The position numbers and the translations under genes are program-made. From CAYYSY01 sp964474355 (lineage in GTDB: Bacteria > Myxococcota_A > UBA9160 > UBA4427), in assembly GCA_964474355.1 (NCBI GenBank), contig CAYYSY010000172.1, positions 17,840 through 81,839 on the forward strand: DNA of 64,000 nt, given 5' to 3'. Of this stretch, positions 15,755 through 24,395 are shown in pieces. Below the pieces are notes generated by a model. It was not told where the DNA came from. It made no database searches and saw nothing but the letters and a program-made list of their open reading frames with translations. The stretch's first letter is position 1; each line of letters opens with the position of its first letter.

Positions 15755-17872
15755 ATGAGCCTGGTCGGCAATCTCGAGGATCTCAGCCTCGGCGACATCC
15801 TCCAGATCATCAGTCTGTCGCAGAAGTCCGGCGTGCTCTCCGTCCAGACGGGTGGGGGTGAGGGCCGCATTGTCTTCGTGGGTGGACTCGTGCGCGGCGC
15901 GGCCGTCGAAGGGGGCGCCCGCGATCTGAAGAGCGTGCTGGTCCAGGGCGGGTTCCTCGACGAGGCGGGCTGGACAGCCGCTGCGGCGCAGGCCGCCTCG
16001 GAGGGCACCCCCATCGGCGCCGCCATCGACGCGACGACCGACCTCACCGCCGAGCGCATCGACTCGCTGTGCCGAGAGGCCGTCGAGTCGGCGGTCGTCA
16101 CCATGTTCACGTGGCAGAAGGGCGACTTCAGCTTCGACGTCCGCACCGAGCCTGCCGAGGGCGATCCCGACCTGCTGCTCCCGATGGGCATGAACGCCCA
16201 GTACCTCGCCATGGAAGCCGCGCGCATGCGCGACGAGACCAGCTCGGACGATCTGGCCGATGCGGCGCCCGCGCCGACGGCGAAGGCCGAGTCGGCGAAC
16301 GAGAGCACGGCCTCGCCCGCTACGGACGTGAGCGCCTTCGATGCGATGAGCGCGGAAGAGATGTTCGGGGTGGTCCCGGGTGACGCGGACGACGCTGCGG
16401 GCGACGGAGACACCCGGCATCTCGAGGCGGCGCCCGTCCACGAAGAACTCCCGCCGGTTACCGGCGAAGACCTGATCACGGCGGCAGACGCGCTCGCGCG
16501 CGCGACGCTCGAGCGCGTCGAGGCCGCACTCGGCGACGACGATGCGCCGGACTTCGTCGGTGATCTCTCGAAGCCGGGCCCCGACGACACCCAGGACTTC
16601 GACATCACCGAGTTCGACGAGTCGGAGGGCGCGGGGCAATCGTCCCCGACCGAGCCGATCGCCGACGCCGATCTGATCGAGTTCTCCGAGGCCGACGTCA
16701 TCGAGCCCGAGCCCTTGCCGGAAGGCGCCGCCGCAGTCGACCCCTTCGCGGTGCACGACGACGTGAAGCTCGCGGGCGACGAGCTCGAGCTCGACGGCCC
16801 CGAGCTCGAGGTCGATCGACCGCCTGCTGCTCAGGGTGGCGACGAGGAGTCCGCACCGAGCCAGACCGCGGCGACCGACTGGACGAAGCTCGGCGCGCGC
16901 CCCGTCGTCGTCGTCGACGAGTCGCTGTCGGCCCTCGAATGGGTGAAGGAGCACCTGCGGGAGCGCTTCTCCCAGGTCCACATCTTCCAGCGCAGCGACC
17001 AGGGGCTCGCGCGGATCCGTCAGTACCTCGTGCGTGGCTCGGCGCCGATCCTGCTCGTGGCGCCGGACATCCGGGTCGATCATCTGTCCGGCCTGCGCAA
17101 TCCGCGCGACTTCGTCGACCGGCTGAAGGCGCAATCGCGCCGGATCGACGCCGTCTGGCTCGTGTCCGAGGACGCCGACGCCGTGGATGCGGCTCAGCGA
17201 AAGGGCGCCTCGCTGCGTCGGCCGAGCGACGATCGCATGCGCTGCGCCGTCGGCAGCGACGAGCTCGACGCCGAAGGGCTCGCCCTCGGTGACCGTCTCG
17301 GCGAGATCCTGACGGTCGCGTCGACGGCGGCAGATGGAGGCGAAGGCGCCCCTGCGCGCGGCTCGTCTGCAACGCTGGCGCGACTGCGCGACACGACGCG
17401 GCAGCTCGGCGACGCGTCGAGCGGCGGCGAGATCCTGCCGCTGGTCATTCGCTTCGCGAGCGAGATCTTCTCGCGGGTCGCGATGTTCATGGTGCGAGAC
17501 GACATCGCGACGGGCCTGGGGCAGGTCGGCCTCGACCGCTGCGGCGGGCCGGACGACGACGCCTTCCGGAAGGTGCGGATCCAGGTCTCGACCACCGGCT
17601 GGATGCGGGAGGTCGTCGAGACCCGATCGTCGGTCGACGGTGCGCCCGCGGATCCGGGCGACCGCGAGCTCGCCGGCGCGCTCGGCGACCGTGTCCCCGA
17701 GGTCGCCTACTGCGCGCCCATCGAGAGCGCCGGCCAGGTCGTGGCACTGCTCTACGGCGACAATCTGCCCGATTCCAGCCCGACCGGGGACACCAGCGCC
17801 CTGGAGGTCGTGCTGCACCACGCCGGGCTGGCCCTCGACCGGGCCGCCCTCGAGCGCGCGCTGCAGGAGTAG
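15755..17872 (+). CDS. DUF4388 (PATAN) - receiver-like - GAF-like regulatory protein
   Basis: Soluble 705-residue protein. Residues about 1-150 are DUF4388 (LSLGDILQIISLSQKSGVLS, then GDFSFDV), a domain frequent in Myxococcota and in regulators of gliding or pilus motility. About 160-385 is a long acidic, Ala-rich linker. About 385-500 looks like a response-regulator receiver (VVVVDESLSALEW, ILLVAPDIRVD), but the conserved Lys-Pro is replaced by Arg-Arg-Pro. About 540-705 resembles a GAF domain (VAMFMVRDD, CAPIESAGQVVALLYGDN). The ATG at 15755 follows GGGGGGA. It stands just ahead of the chemosensory operon, which suggests a role there. Confidence 0.8.
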   Translation: MSLVGNLEDLSLGDILQIISLSQKSGVLSVQTGGGEGRIVFVGGLVRGAAVEGGARDLKSVLVQGGFLDEAGWTAAAAQAASEGTPIGAAIDATTDLTAERIDSLCREAVESAVVTMFTWQKGDFSFDVRTEPAEGDPDLLLPMGMNAQYLAMEAARMRDETSSDDLADAAPAPTAKAESANESTASPATDVSAFDAMSAEEMFGVVPGDADDAAGDGDTRHLEAAPVHEELPPVTGEDLITAADALARATLERVEAALGDDDAPDFVGDLSKPGPDDTQDFDITEFDESEGAGQSSPTEPIADADLIEFSEADVIEPEPLPEGAAAVDPFAVHDDVKLAGDELELDGPELEVDRPPAAQGGDEESAPSQTAATDWTKLGARPVVVVDESLSALEWVKEHLRERFSQVHIFQRSDQGLARIRQYLVRGSAPILLVAPDIRVDHLSGLRNPRDFVDRLKAQSRRIDAVWLVSEDADAVDAAQRKGASLRRPSDDRMRCAVGSDELDAEGLALGDRLGEILTVASTAADGGEGAPARGSSATLARLRDTTRQLGDASSGGEILPLVIRFASEIFSRVAMFMVRDDIATGLGQVGLDRCGGPDDDAFRKVRIQVSTTGWMREVVETRSSVDGAPADPGDRELAGALGDRVPEVAYCAPIESAGQVVALLYGDNLPDSSPTGDTSALEVVLHHAGLALDRAALERALQE

Positions 17873-18048
17873 CGCCCGGCCTCGATCCGAGGGGGCGCGC
17901 CCACATCGGGCAACACCTGATAGACGCCTCCAGAGACCCGCGAAACACCCGCGGGCGGCCGACCGAAGTGCCCCGGTTACCTCAAGAAAGACCGATCCGG
18001 GCCGATACGACAGAGGGTCCAGTACGCCAACCCGCCGGGGAGAGGGCC

Positions 18049-18435
18049 GTGCAGCGCATCCTGATCGTCGAAGATTCAGCGACCATGCGGTCGTTGCTGG
18101 TGTCTTGCCTCGAAGAGCTAGGCGAGCCGGTGAAGATCACCGAAGCCTCGAGTGGATTCGAAGCGCTTCGCTATCTGCCGCGCGACGAGTTCGACCTCGT
18201 GGTGACCGACATCAACATGCCGGACATCAACGGTCTCGAGCTCGTGTCGTTCGTCAAGAACAACGAGAAGTACCAGGGTATTCCGCTGGTGATCGTTTCG
18301 ACCGAGGGGTCGGACCGCGATCGGGACAAGGGCCTCGAGCTCGGTGCCGACGCGTATCTGGTCAAGCCCTTCGAGCCCGAGCTCCTGCGACAGACCGTGC
18401 GTGATCTGCTCGCCGGCTCGCGCGACGCGGGGTAG
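18049..18435 (+). CDS. CheY-like single-domain response regulator
   Basis: A 128-residue receiver with no output domain. The acidic pair is in ILIVEDSAT, the phosphoacceptor in VVTDINMPDING, the switch Ser/Thr in VIVSTEGS, and the Lys in YLVKPFEP. The GTG at 18049 has GAGAGGG upstream; an earlier in-frame ATG (17968) would add 27 residues without similarity. First gene of the chemosensory operon, 4 bases before cheA, and the natural phosphotransfer partner of that kinase. Confidence 0.92.
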   Translation: MQRILIVEDSATMRSLLVSCLEELGEPVKITEASSGFEALRYLPRDEFDLVVTDINMPDINGLELVSFVKNNEKYQGIPLVIVSTEGSDRDRDKGLELGADAYLVKPFEPELLRQTVRDLLAGSRDAG

Positions 18436-18439
18436 AACC

Positions 18440-20647
18440 GTGGCCGCGCGCAAGTCGAGGGCGAAGCCGGCCAAGGCGGTCGCCAAGAAGGCGGGGCGCG
18501 CCAAGGCGTCGGCCCGCAAGCGCACGTCGTCCGCCGGTCCGGGTGGCGACGGCAAGGCGTATCGCGAGTTCGTCTCCGAAGCAGAGGAGATCCTCGAGCG
18601 CATGCGCGAGGACCTCGCCGATCTCTACGATCAGCGCGACTCGCGAGACGAGGTCGAGCCCGATCTCGTGAACCGTATCTTCCGCAGCGCCCACTCGCTG
18701 AAGGGGCTCGCGGGCATGTTCGGGCTCGACGGCATCGGCGAGATCGCGCATCACCTCGAAGACATCCTCGATGGGCTCCGCCTCGGACGCATTCACACCG
18801 ACGCTCCGGCCATCGATCTGCTGGACGAGGCCACGGCGCTCATCGCGGTCCTGATGGGGCAGCTCGAGGGTCCGAGCTCGGGAGAGACCCCGGAGAGCCT
18901 CGAAGCAGTGGCGGCGCTCGTCGCTCGGATCGATGGCGCGGTCGAAGAGGAGCCCGAGGGCGACGACGAGCTCGCGGGTCTCGATCTCGACCCCTCGCTG
19001 CTGCGTGCCCTCACCGAGTACGAGGAGCACCGGCTGCGCGAGAACGTGCGGCGCGGCCGGCACGTCTCGCTCGTCGGCGCGACCTTCGAGATCATCGCGT
19101 TCGAGGAGGGCCTCTCCGAGCTCTCCGCAGCGGTGCGCGAGGTCGGCGAGGTGGTGTCGACCCTGCCCTCGCCGGGCGACGCGCCCGAGAGCCAGATCCG
19201 GTTCTCGCTGCTGGTCGCCACGGACGTCAGCGCCGACCAGCTCGCCGAACGACTCGACATCTCGGATGCGAGCGTGCGCGCGGTGAAGCAGGGCGACGCG
19301 CCCGAGCCCGAAGCCGAGCCTCCGGTTGCGGCTGAGAGCGAGCCGGCCCCGGCCGAGGCCGCGCCCGCTGCGAGTGCGCCGGACGCCGCGCCCGCGCCGC
19401 CCAGCGCGGCGATCGAGGGCGATCGCGAGAATGCCGAGATCGAGTCGCTGCGTTCGATCAGCGACACGGTCCGCGTCGACATCCGCAAGCTCGACGAGCT
19501 GATGAATCTCGTCGGCGAGCTGATCGTGCAGCGCAACGCCATCGCCAACGTGGCGGGCAACCTCATGGCCGACCCGGCCACGATGCGCACCGGCGCCGAG
19601 CTCGCCAAGACCAACAAGCTGCTCGACCGCAAGCTGAAGGAGCTGCAGGCCGGCGTGCTCGACGTGCGCATGGTGCCGCTGCGGCAGATCTTCGAGAAGC
19701 TGTCGCGGGTCGTGCGCCGGCTCCGCCGCGATCACGAGAAGAATGTGACGCTCAATTTCAAGGGCGCCGACACCGAGCTCGACAAGCTGATCGTCGAGCA
19801 GCTCGTCGATCCGCTGATGCACGTGGTGCGCAATGCCTTCGACCACGCCGTCGAGTCGGCCGACGAGCGGCTCGCTACCGGCAAGCAGTCCGAGTGCGAG
19901 ATCTTGATCCAGGCCTTCCAGCGTGGGAATCACGTGGTGATCGAGGTGGTCGACGACGGCCGCGGCATCGATCCCGAGCGGGTGCGCGCGAAGGCTGAAG
20001 AGCGCGGGCTCGTGGCGGCCGATCAGGTGCTCACCGCGAAGGAGACGCTCGACCTCGTCTTCGCACCGGGCCTCTCGACGCGTGAAGAGGTGAGCGAGCT
20101 CTCCGGACGCGGCGTCGGCATGGACGTCGTCCGCCAGAACCTCGCCGACCTCGGCGGCATGGTGGAGCTCGAATCGACGTTCGGTGTGGGCACGACGGTC
20201 ACGATGACGCTGCCGATCACCCTGGCGATCATCCAGGCGTTGATCGTGGGGGTCGGCGAGGAGCGCTTCGCGATTCCGCTCAACAGCGTGCTCGAGACGC
20301 TGCTCGTCGAGGAGTCGGAGATCCAGGCGAGCGAGGGCCGCCGCATGCTGAACCTGCGCGGTGACGCGCTGCAGCTGCGACCCCTGGCCGACGAGTTCGA
20401 GCTGTTCAGCATTCGCGACGACGGCAAGCAATACGTCGTCGTGCTCGGCATGGGCGATCAACGCCTCGGCCTGGTCGTGGACCAGCTCCACGGCCAGCAG
20501 GACACGGTCATCAAGCCGATCAAGGGCCCGATCCGCAACATCCCGGGCATCGCCGGCGCCACCGAGCTGGGTGATCAGAGCGCGATCCTCGTTCTCGACG
20601 TGTCGCATCTCGTCAACGAGGCGGCGAGACGGAGGGAGGTCGCGTGA
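18440..20647 (+). CDS. cheA: Chemotaxis histidine kinase CheA
   Basis: Central kinase of the array; 735 residues. A Lys/Ala/Arg-rich tail (residues 1-30) precedes an HPt domain with the phosphorylated His in RSAHSLKGLAGMFG (His85). A linker with a possible second regulator-binding segment (about 190-330) follows. Next come the dimerisation helix (LVGELIVQRNAI), the N-box (HVVRNAFDHAVE), the G-boxes (DDGRGIDP and GRGVGMDVV) and a C-terminal CheW-like domain (GEERFAIPLNSVLE). GTG start at 18440; the first cheW overlaps its end by 4 bases. The histone-H1-like basic tail is unusual. Confidence 0.95.
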   Translation: MAARKSRAKPAKAVAKKAGRAKASARKRTSSAGPGGDGKAYREFVSEAEEILERMREDLADLYDQRDSRDEVEPDLVNRIFRSAHSLKGLAGMFGLDGIGEIAHHLEDILDGLRLGRIHTDAPAIDLLDEATALIAVLMGQLEGPSSGETPESLEAVAALVARIDGAVEEEPEGDDELAGLDLDPSLLRALTEYEEHRLRENVRRGRHVSLVGATFEIIAFEEGLSELSAAVREVGEVVSTLPSPGDAPESQIRFSLLVATDVSADQLAERLDISDASVRAVKQGDAPEPEAEPPVAAESEPAPAEAAPAASAPDAAPAPPSAAIEGDRENAEIESLRSISDTVRVDIRKLDELMNLVGELIVQRNAIANVAGNLMADPATMRTGAELAKTNKLLDRKLKELQAGVLDVRMVPLRQIFEKLSRVVRRLRRDHEKNVTLNFKGADTELDKLIVEQLVDPLMHVVRNAFDHAVESADERLATGKQSECEILIQAFQRGNHVVIEVVDDGRGIDPERVRAKAEERGLVAADQVLTAKETLDLVFAPGLSTREEVSELSGRGVGMDVVRQNLADLGGMVELESTFGVGTTVTMTLPITLAIIQALIVGVGEERFAIPLNSVLETLLVEESEIQASEGRRMLNLRGDALQLRPLADEFELFSIRDDGKQYVVVLGMGDQRLGLVVDQLHGQQDTVIKPIKGPIRNIPGIAGATELGDQSAILVLDVSHLVNEAARRREVA

Positions 20648-21156
20648 GCGAGTCGACTGACGTCGGAGGTGATTGGGAGGATCTCGCCCGGACCGCCTCG
20701 GTGAGGCACGGCGGAGAGGACGACGGCGGGGCGTTGATGCTGCGCGAGCTGCTCTCGTTCGAGCTCGCCGGGTCGCCTTACGCGATTCCGGTGGAACGCG
20801 TCCGCGAGATCGTGCGGGTGCGCGAGCTGACGCACGTGCCGCGCGTGCCCGATTGGGTGCGTGGCATCGTCACCCTGCGCGGTGAGGTGGTGCAGGTGAT
20901 CGACCTGCGGATGCGACTCGGTCTTCGCGCCGACGATACGAACCGGCGCAGTCGGATCATCGTGCTCCATGGCGACGACGATCGCGTCACCGGCGTGCTC
21001 GTGGACTCGGTGCGCGAGGTGCTGCGCGTCGAGGAAGAATCGTTTTCACCGTCGATGGACTCGGAGTTGGGCGCCGTCGCGGAGCTCTGTCTCCGCGACG
21101 AGGAGTTCGTCTCGGTCATCGACGTCGACAGGGTATTGGACCTCCGTGCCGACTGA
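20644..21156 (+). CDS. cheW: CheW adaptor protein (first)
   Basis: Scaffold linking CheA to receptors; 170 residues. The CheW core is visible: LSFELAGSPYAIPVERVREIV, then PDWVRGIVTLRGEVVQVIDLR and the later RIIVLHGDD segment. An N-terminal extension of about 35 residues precedes it. GTG start overlapping cheA (GTGA). Its last codons and stop form copy 1 of a 37-bp tandem repeat. Confidence 0.93.
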   Translation: MSESTDVGGDWEDLARTASVRHGGEDDGGALMLRELLSFELAGSPYAIPVERVREIVRVRELTHVPRVPDWVRGIVTLRGEVVQVIDLRMRLGLRADDTNRRSRIIVLHGDDDRVTGVLVDSVREVLRVEEESFSPSMDSELGAVAELCLRDEEFVSVIDVDRVLDLRAD

Positions 21157-21246
21157 TTCGGATACGGGGATGGCAACACTCCGCGTCGACTGACGCGGAC
21201 ACGGGGATGGCAACACTCCGCGTCGACTGACGCGGACACGGGGATG
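21142..21246 (+). repeat. 37-bp tandem repeat x3 between two cheW genes
   Basis: Units start at 21142, 21179 and 21216 and end GGGGATG. Copy 1 carries the cheW stop (21154-21156). Copies 2 and 3 are identical over the shared 31 bases and each forms a perfect 7-bp hairpin (arms CCGCGTC and GACGCGG, loop GACT). Copy 1, constrained by coding, does not. The GGGGA in each copy looks like a Shine-Dalgarno; the true downstream start (GTG 21257) follows the last copy. Confidence 0.92.
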
Positions 21247-21256
21247 AAGCGAGTTC

Positions 21257-21754
21257 GTGCAGACTGAAGCCGCACAGACCTTCGTGGGCGAGAACCAGGT
21301 CAATCTCGCCTGCTTCGAGACGGAAGGGCGCCTCTATGCCCTCGACGTGTCGCAGGTGCGCGAGATCGTCCGCTCCCAGGCGGTCACGCCGCTCCCGATG
21401 GCACCCTCGCTGATCGAGGGCGTCGTCGACCTGCGCGGCGCGGTGATCCCGGTGCTCGATCTCGCGCGCGTGCTCGGCGGCACGCCGCCCGAGGAGACGG
21501 CGCAGTCGCGGATCGTGGTACTCGACTGTGACGGCCTCGTGCTCGGTCTCTTCGTCGCTTCGGCGACGGACGTGCTCTCGGTCGATGCATCCCGTCTCGA
21601 GGACGTCCCGGAGCTCGCCAGCCAGGCCGGGTATGACGCCGTCCGTCACGTCGTGCGCCGCCCCGGCGCAGCCCCAGTCATGGTCCTTTCGCTCGAGCAC
21701 ATTCTCGAGAACGTCTACAAGTCGGCGATCGCAGGCCCCGAGGAATCGCGATGA
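21257..21754 (+). CDS. CheW adaptor protein (second)
   Basis: Second CheW-domain protein, 165 residues, with NLACFETEGRLYALDVSQVREIV, then APSLIEGVVDLRGAVIPVLDL and the IVVLDCDGLVLGLFV segment. Two different CheWs beside one CheA and one receptor occur in chemosensory systems of the alternative (non-flagellar) type. GTG start at 21257; the stop overlaps the receptor start (ATGA). Confidence 0.92.
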   Translation: MQTEAAQTFVGENQVNLACFETEGRLYALDVSQVREIVRSQAVTPLPMAPSLIEGVVDLRGAVIPVLDLARVLGGTPPEETAQSRIVVLDCDGLVLGLFVASATDVLSVDASRLEDVPELASQAGYDAVRHVVRRPGAAPVMVLSLEHILENVYKSAIAGPEESR

Positions 21755-24330
21755 ACCCCGAATCCCTACCGACGTCCACCGAGCTTCGCGGGAAGCTGAG
21801 ACGCGTAGATCAGATGGTGGCGCTGCCTGCGCTCGTGCTCATCTGGACGTATGTCGCTTCGGCCGTGGACTTCCGGCCCGGCGAGCTCGTCCCGATGTTC
21901 GTGACTCTGGGCATCTACGCCGCCGGCACCGTGTTGATGATGGAGTGGCTGCGCGGTCGCCAGTTCGTGGCGCTGGGTCGGGTCCTCGATGCGCGTGACG
22001 AAGCGCCGCTCACACACGACGAGCTCGCCGCCGGCTTCGCCACGGCCGTCTCGCTGCCTGCTACGGCCGCGAAGACCGTCGCGCTCGTGTGGCTCGCGCC
22101 GGGGATCGTGGTGCCCCTGGTGCTGGCTGCGATCGGGCACACCTCGTGGATCGGGTTCGAGCGCTGGAGCGTGCTGCTGGTCGCCGTGGTCTGCGGTGCG
22201 ATGGTCTCCGTCGGCTTCCTCTTCTTCCTCGCCAAGAGTGCCCTCGAGCCGGTGCGCGAGGCGGTCGGCCTGCGAATCGAGGACAGCGACGAGCGCGAGC
22301 GCGCCGTGAAGCCGCTTCCGATGGCGACGAAGGTGCAGTTCGTCGTGCTCGGCGCCGTGCTGACGACCCTGTTGCTGACGGTCTCGCTCGCCTGGTCCCG
22401 TTCGACCGTGGCGGTCGATGCCCAGGCGATGGAGTGGCAGCAGCGCGTGCTCTCGGCGCTCGCGACGAAGATGCGCTCGGCCACGTTCAGCGAGGCGCGG
22501 CTCGACGTGCTGCCTCTCGATGCGATCCTGCCCCACGACGTCGATCTGGTCGTCCTCGACCAGGGCGACGATGCCAGCGCCGTCAGGCTCGGCAGAGACC
22601 GCGAGCCCGCCGATCTCCGCTCCGTGTCGGATGCGCCGGAGCAGGTGGGCCAATCGTCCGCGCTCGTCACCGGTTATGTCACCAGCTGGAAGCGTCTGCC
22701 CGACGGACGCGTCCTCGTGGCGGCGATCGACCGCGCTGATCTCCAGCTCGGCTTCGGGGCCTTCGGCTCGGTGCTCGGCCTGCTCACGCTGCTGACGAGC
22801 GGCGTCGCCGTCGCGCTCGCGTGGCTGCTCTCGCGGGACATCCGCCGGGCGGCGGAGGTGCTGCAGGCGGAGGCCGACCGGCTCGCGTCCGGCGACCTGC
22901 GCCGGGGTCGGGTCTGGGAGGCGGAGGACGAGATGGGCGGCCTCGGCCGCGCCTTCGAGCGCATGGGCGCGTCGCTCCGCAAGACCGTGGGCGGCGTGGC
23001 GCATACCGCCGACCGCGTCGAGGCTGCGGTGGCCGACATCTCCGCCGTGTCGCGCAGCGTCGCGGTCGCGAGCGCCGATCAGGTGCGTCGCATCCAGCAG
23101 GCCAGCGATCTCATGCTCGAGATCAACCAGCAGGTGCGCGGCGTCTCCGACAGCGCCCAGGCGCTGAACCTCTCCGTCGAGGAGTCGAGCAGCTCGATCC
23201 TCGAGCTCGGCGCCGCGGGCGACGAGCTGAACGACACCGCCACCGTGCTCTCGGGCAAGGTCGACGAGGTGTCGGGATCGATCGAGCAGATGGTCCGCAG
23301 CGTGAAGGAGGTCGGCTCGACCAGCGAGCAGCTCTCCGACGCGGCGGCCGAGACGTCCTCGAGCATGGAGGAGATGGCGAGCTCGATGCGCGCAGTGGAC
23401 ACCACCGCCGAGGCGACCGCCAGCCTCTCGAACGACGTGGTGTCGCTCGCCGAGCGCGGCCAGCAGCGCGTCAGCCAGACGATGAGCGGCATGGAGGCGA
23501 TTCGCGACGCGACGGACGCGGCCGAGAAGGTGATTCGCGGCCTGGGCGCCCGGACCAACGAGATCGGTGGCATCCTCGATGTGATCGACGACGTCGCCGA
23601 CGAGACGAATCTGCTCGCGCTGAACGCCGCCATCATCTCGGCACAGGCCGGTGAGCACGGCCGCGCCTTCTCGGTGGTGGCCGACGAGATCAAGGAGCTC
23701 GCCGACCGGGTCCTCGCGTCGACCAAGGAGATCGGCTCGCTGATCCGCAATGTGCAGGAGGAGAGCGAGGCCGCGGTCGGAGCGATCGAGGCCGGCAGCC
23801 AGAGCGTGGCCGGTGGCGTCGAGCTCTCGGCCGAGGCGGGCAGCTCCCTCGAAGAGATCACGCGTGCGTCTCGCGAGAGCGGCACGCGCATCGGAGAGAT
23901 CGTCTCGGCCGTGCGCGAGCAGACGAAGGCCACGGGTCACGTGGTCTCGCTCATGGAGGCGGTGCGCGAGGGCGTCGACCACATCTCTCTCGCGCGCACA
24001 GAGCAGGACGGCGCCAACGAGGTCGTCTATCGCTCGTCGGTCACGATGCAGGAGGTCGCCCAGCAGGTGCGGCGCACCACCGAGGAGCAGTCGCGCGGCT
24101 TCGGCCGGATCCGCGAGAGCATCGAGGGGGTGCGCGAGGCGGTCGAGCAGATCAACGGGTCGCTGCGCGACCAGTCGAGCGCGTGTGCCCAGGTGGCCGA
24201 GTTCCTCGAGCAGGTGGCCGACGGCACCCGCTCGAACGAGGATGCCGCCCAGCGCATGGGTGACTCGATGCGCGTCATGATGGAGCAGGCGGAGGCGCTC
24301 CGTGCGGACCTCGAGGAGTTCCGCCTCTAG
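21751..24330 (+). CDS. Methyl-accepting chemotaxis receptor with multi-span N-terminus
   Basis: An 859-residue receptor. The N-terminal third has about four hydrophobic segments (near 24-40, 48-66, 108-130 and 140-162). A fifth (195-215), an extracytoplasmic stretch of about 110 residues and a sixth segment (330-352) follow, then HAMP (about 353-405). The long helical signalling domain carries the conserved hairpin tip around residues 615-640 (ETNLLALNAAIISAQAGE). No C-terminal pentapeptide for CheR tethering is present. The extra membrane helices suggest that it may sense a membrane property or signal. It is the only receptor in this operon. Confidence 0.92.
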   Translation: MNPESLPTSTELRGKLRRVDQMVALPALVLIWTYVASAVDFRPGELVPMFVTLGIYAAGTVLMMEWLRGRQFVALGRVLDARDEAPLTHDELAAGFATAVSLPATAAKTVALVWLAPGIVVPLVLAAIGHTSWIGFERWSVLLVAVVCGAMVSVGFLFFLAKSALEPVREAVGLRIEDSDERERAVKPLPMATKVQFVVLGAVLTTLLLTVSLAWSRSTVAVDAQAMEWQQRVLSALATKMRSATFSEARLDVLPLDAILPHDVDLVVLDQGDDASAVRLGRDREPADLRSVSDAPEQVGQSSALVTGYVTSWKRLPDGRVLVAAIDRADLQLGFGAFGSVLGLLTLLTSGVAVALAWLLSRDIRRAAEVLQAEADRLASGDLRRGRVWEAEDEMGGLGRAFERMGASLRKTVGGVAHTADRVEAAVADISAVSRSVAVASADQVRRIQQASDLMLEINQQVRGVSDSAQALNLSVEESSSSILELGAAGDELNDTATVLSGKVDEVSGSIEQMVRSVKEVGSTSEQLSDAAAETSSSMEEMASSMRAVDTTAEATASLSNDVVSLAERGQQRVSQTMSGMEAIRDATDAAEKVIRGLGARTNEIGGILDVIDDVADETNLLALNAAIISAQAGEHGRAFSVVADEIKELADRVLASTKEIGSLIRNVQEESEAAVGAIEAGSQSVAGGVELSAEAGSSLEEITRASRESGTRIGEIVSAVREQTKATGHVVSLMEAVREGVDHISLARTEQDGANEVVYRSSVTMQEVAQQVRRTTEEQSRGFGRIRESIEGVREAVEQINGSLRDQSSACAQVAEFLEQVADGTRSNEDAAQRMGDSMRVMMEQAEALRADLEEFRL

Positions 24331-24395
24331 CGCGAGCAGGCGGATTCGAATGCGGGGCCGGACGTCGTCCGGCCTGGATGCGGAAGGAAGTGAAG

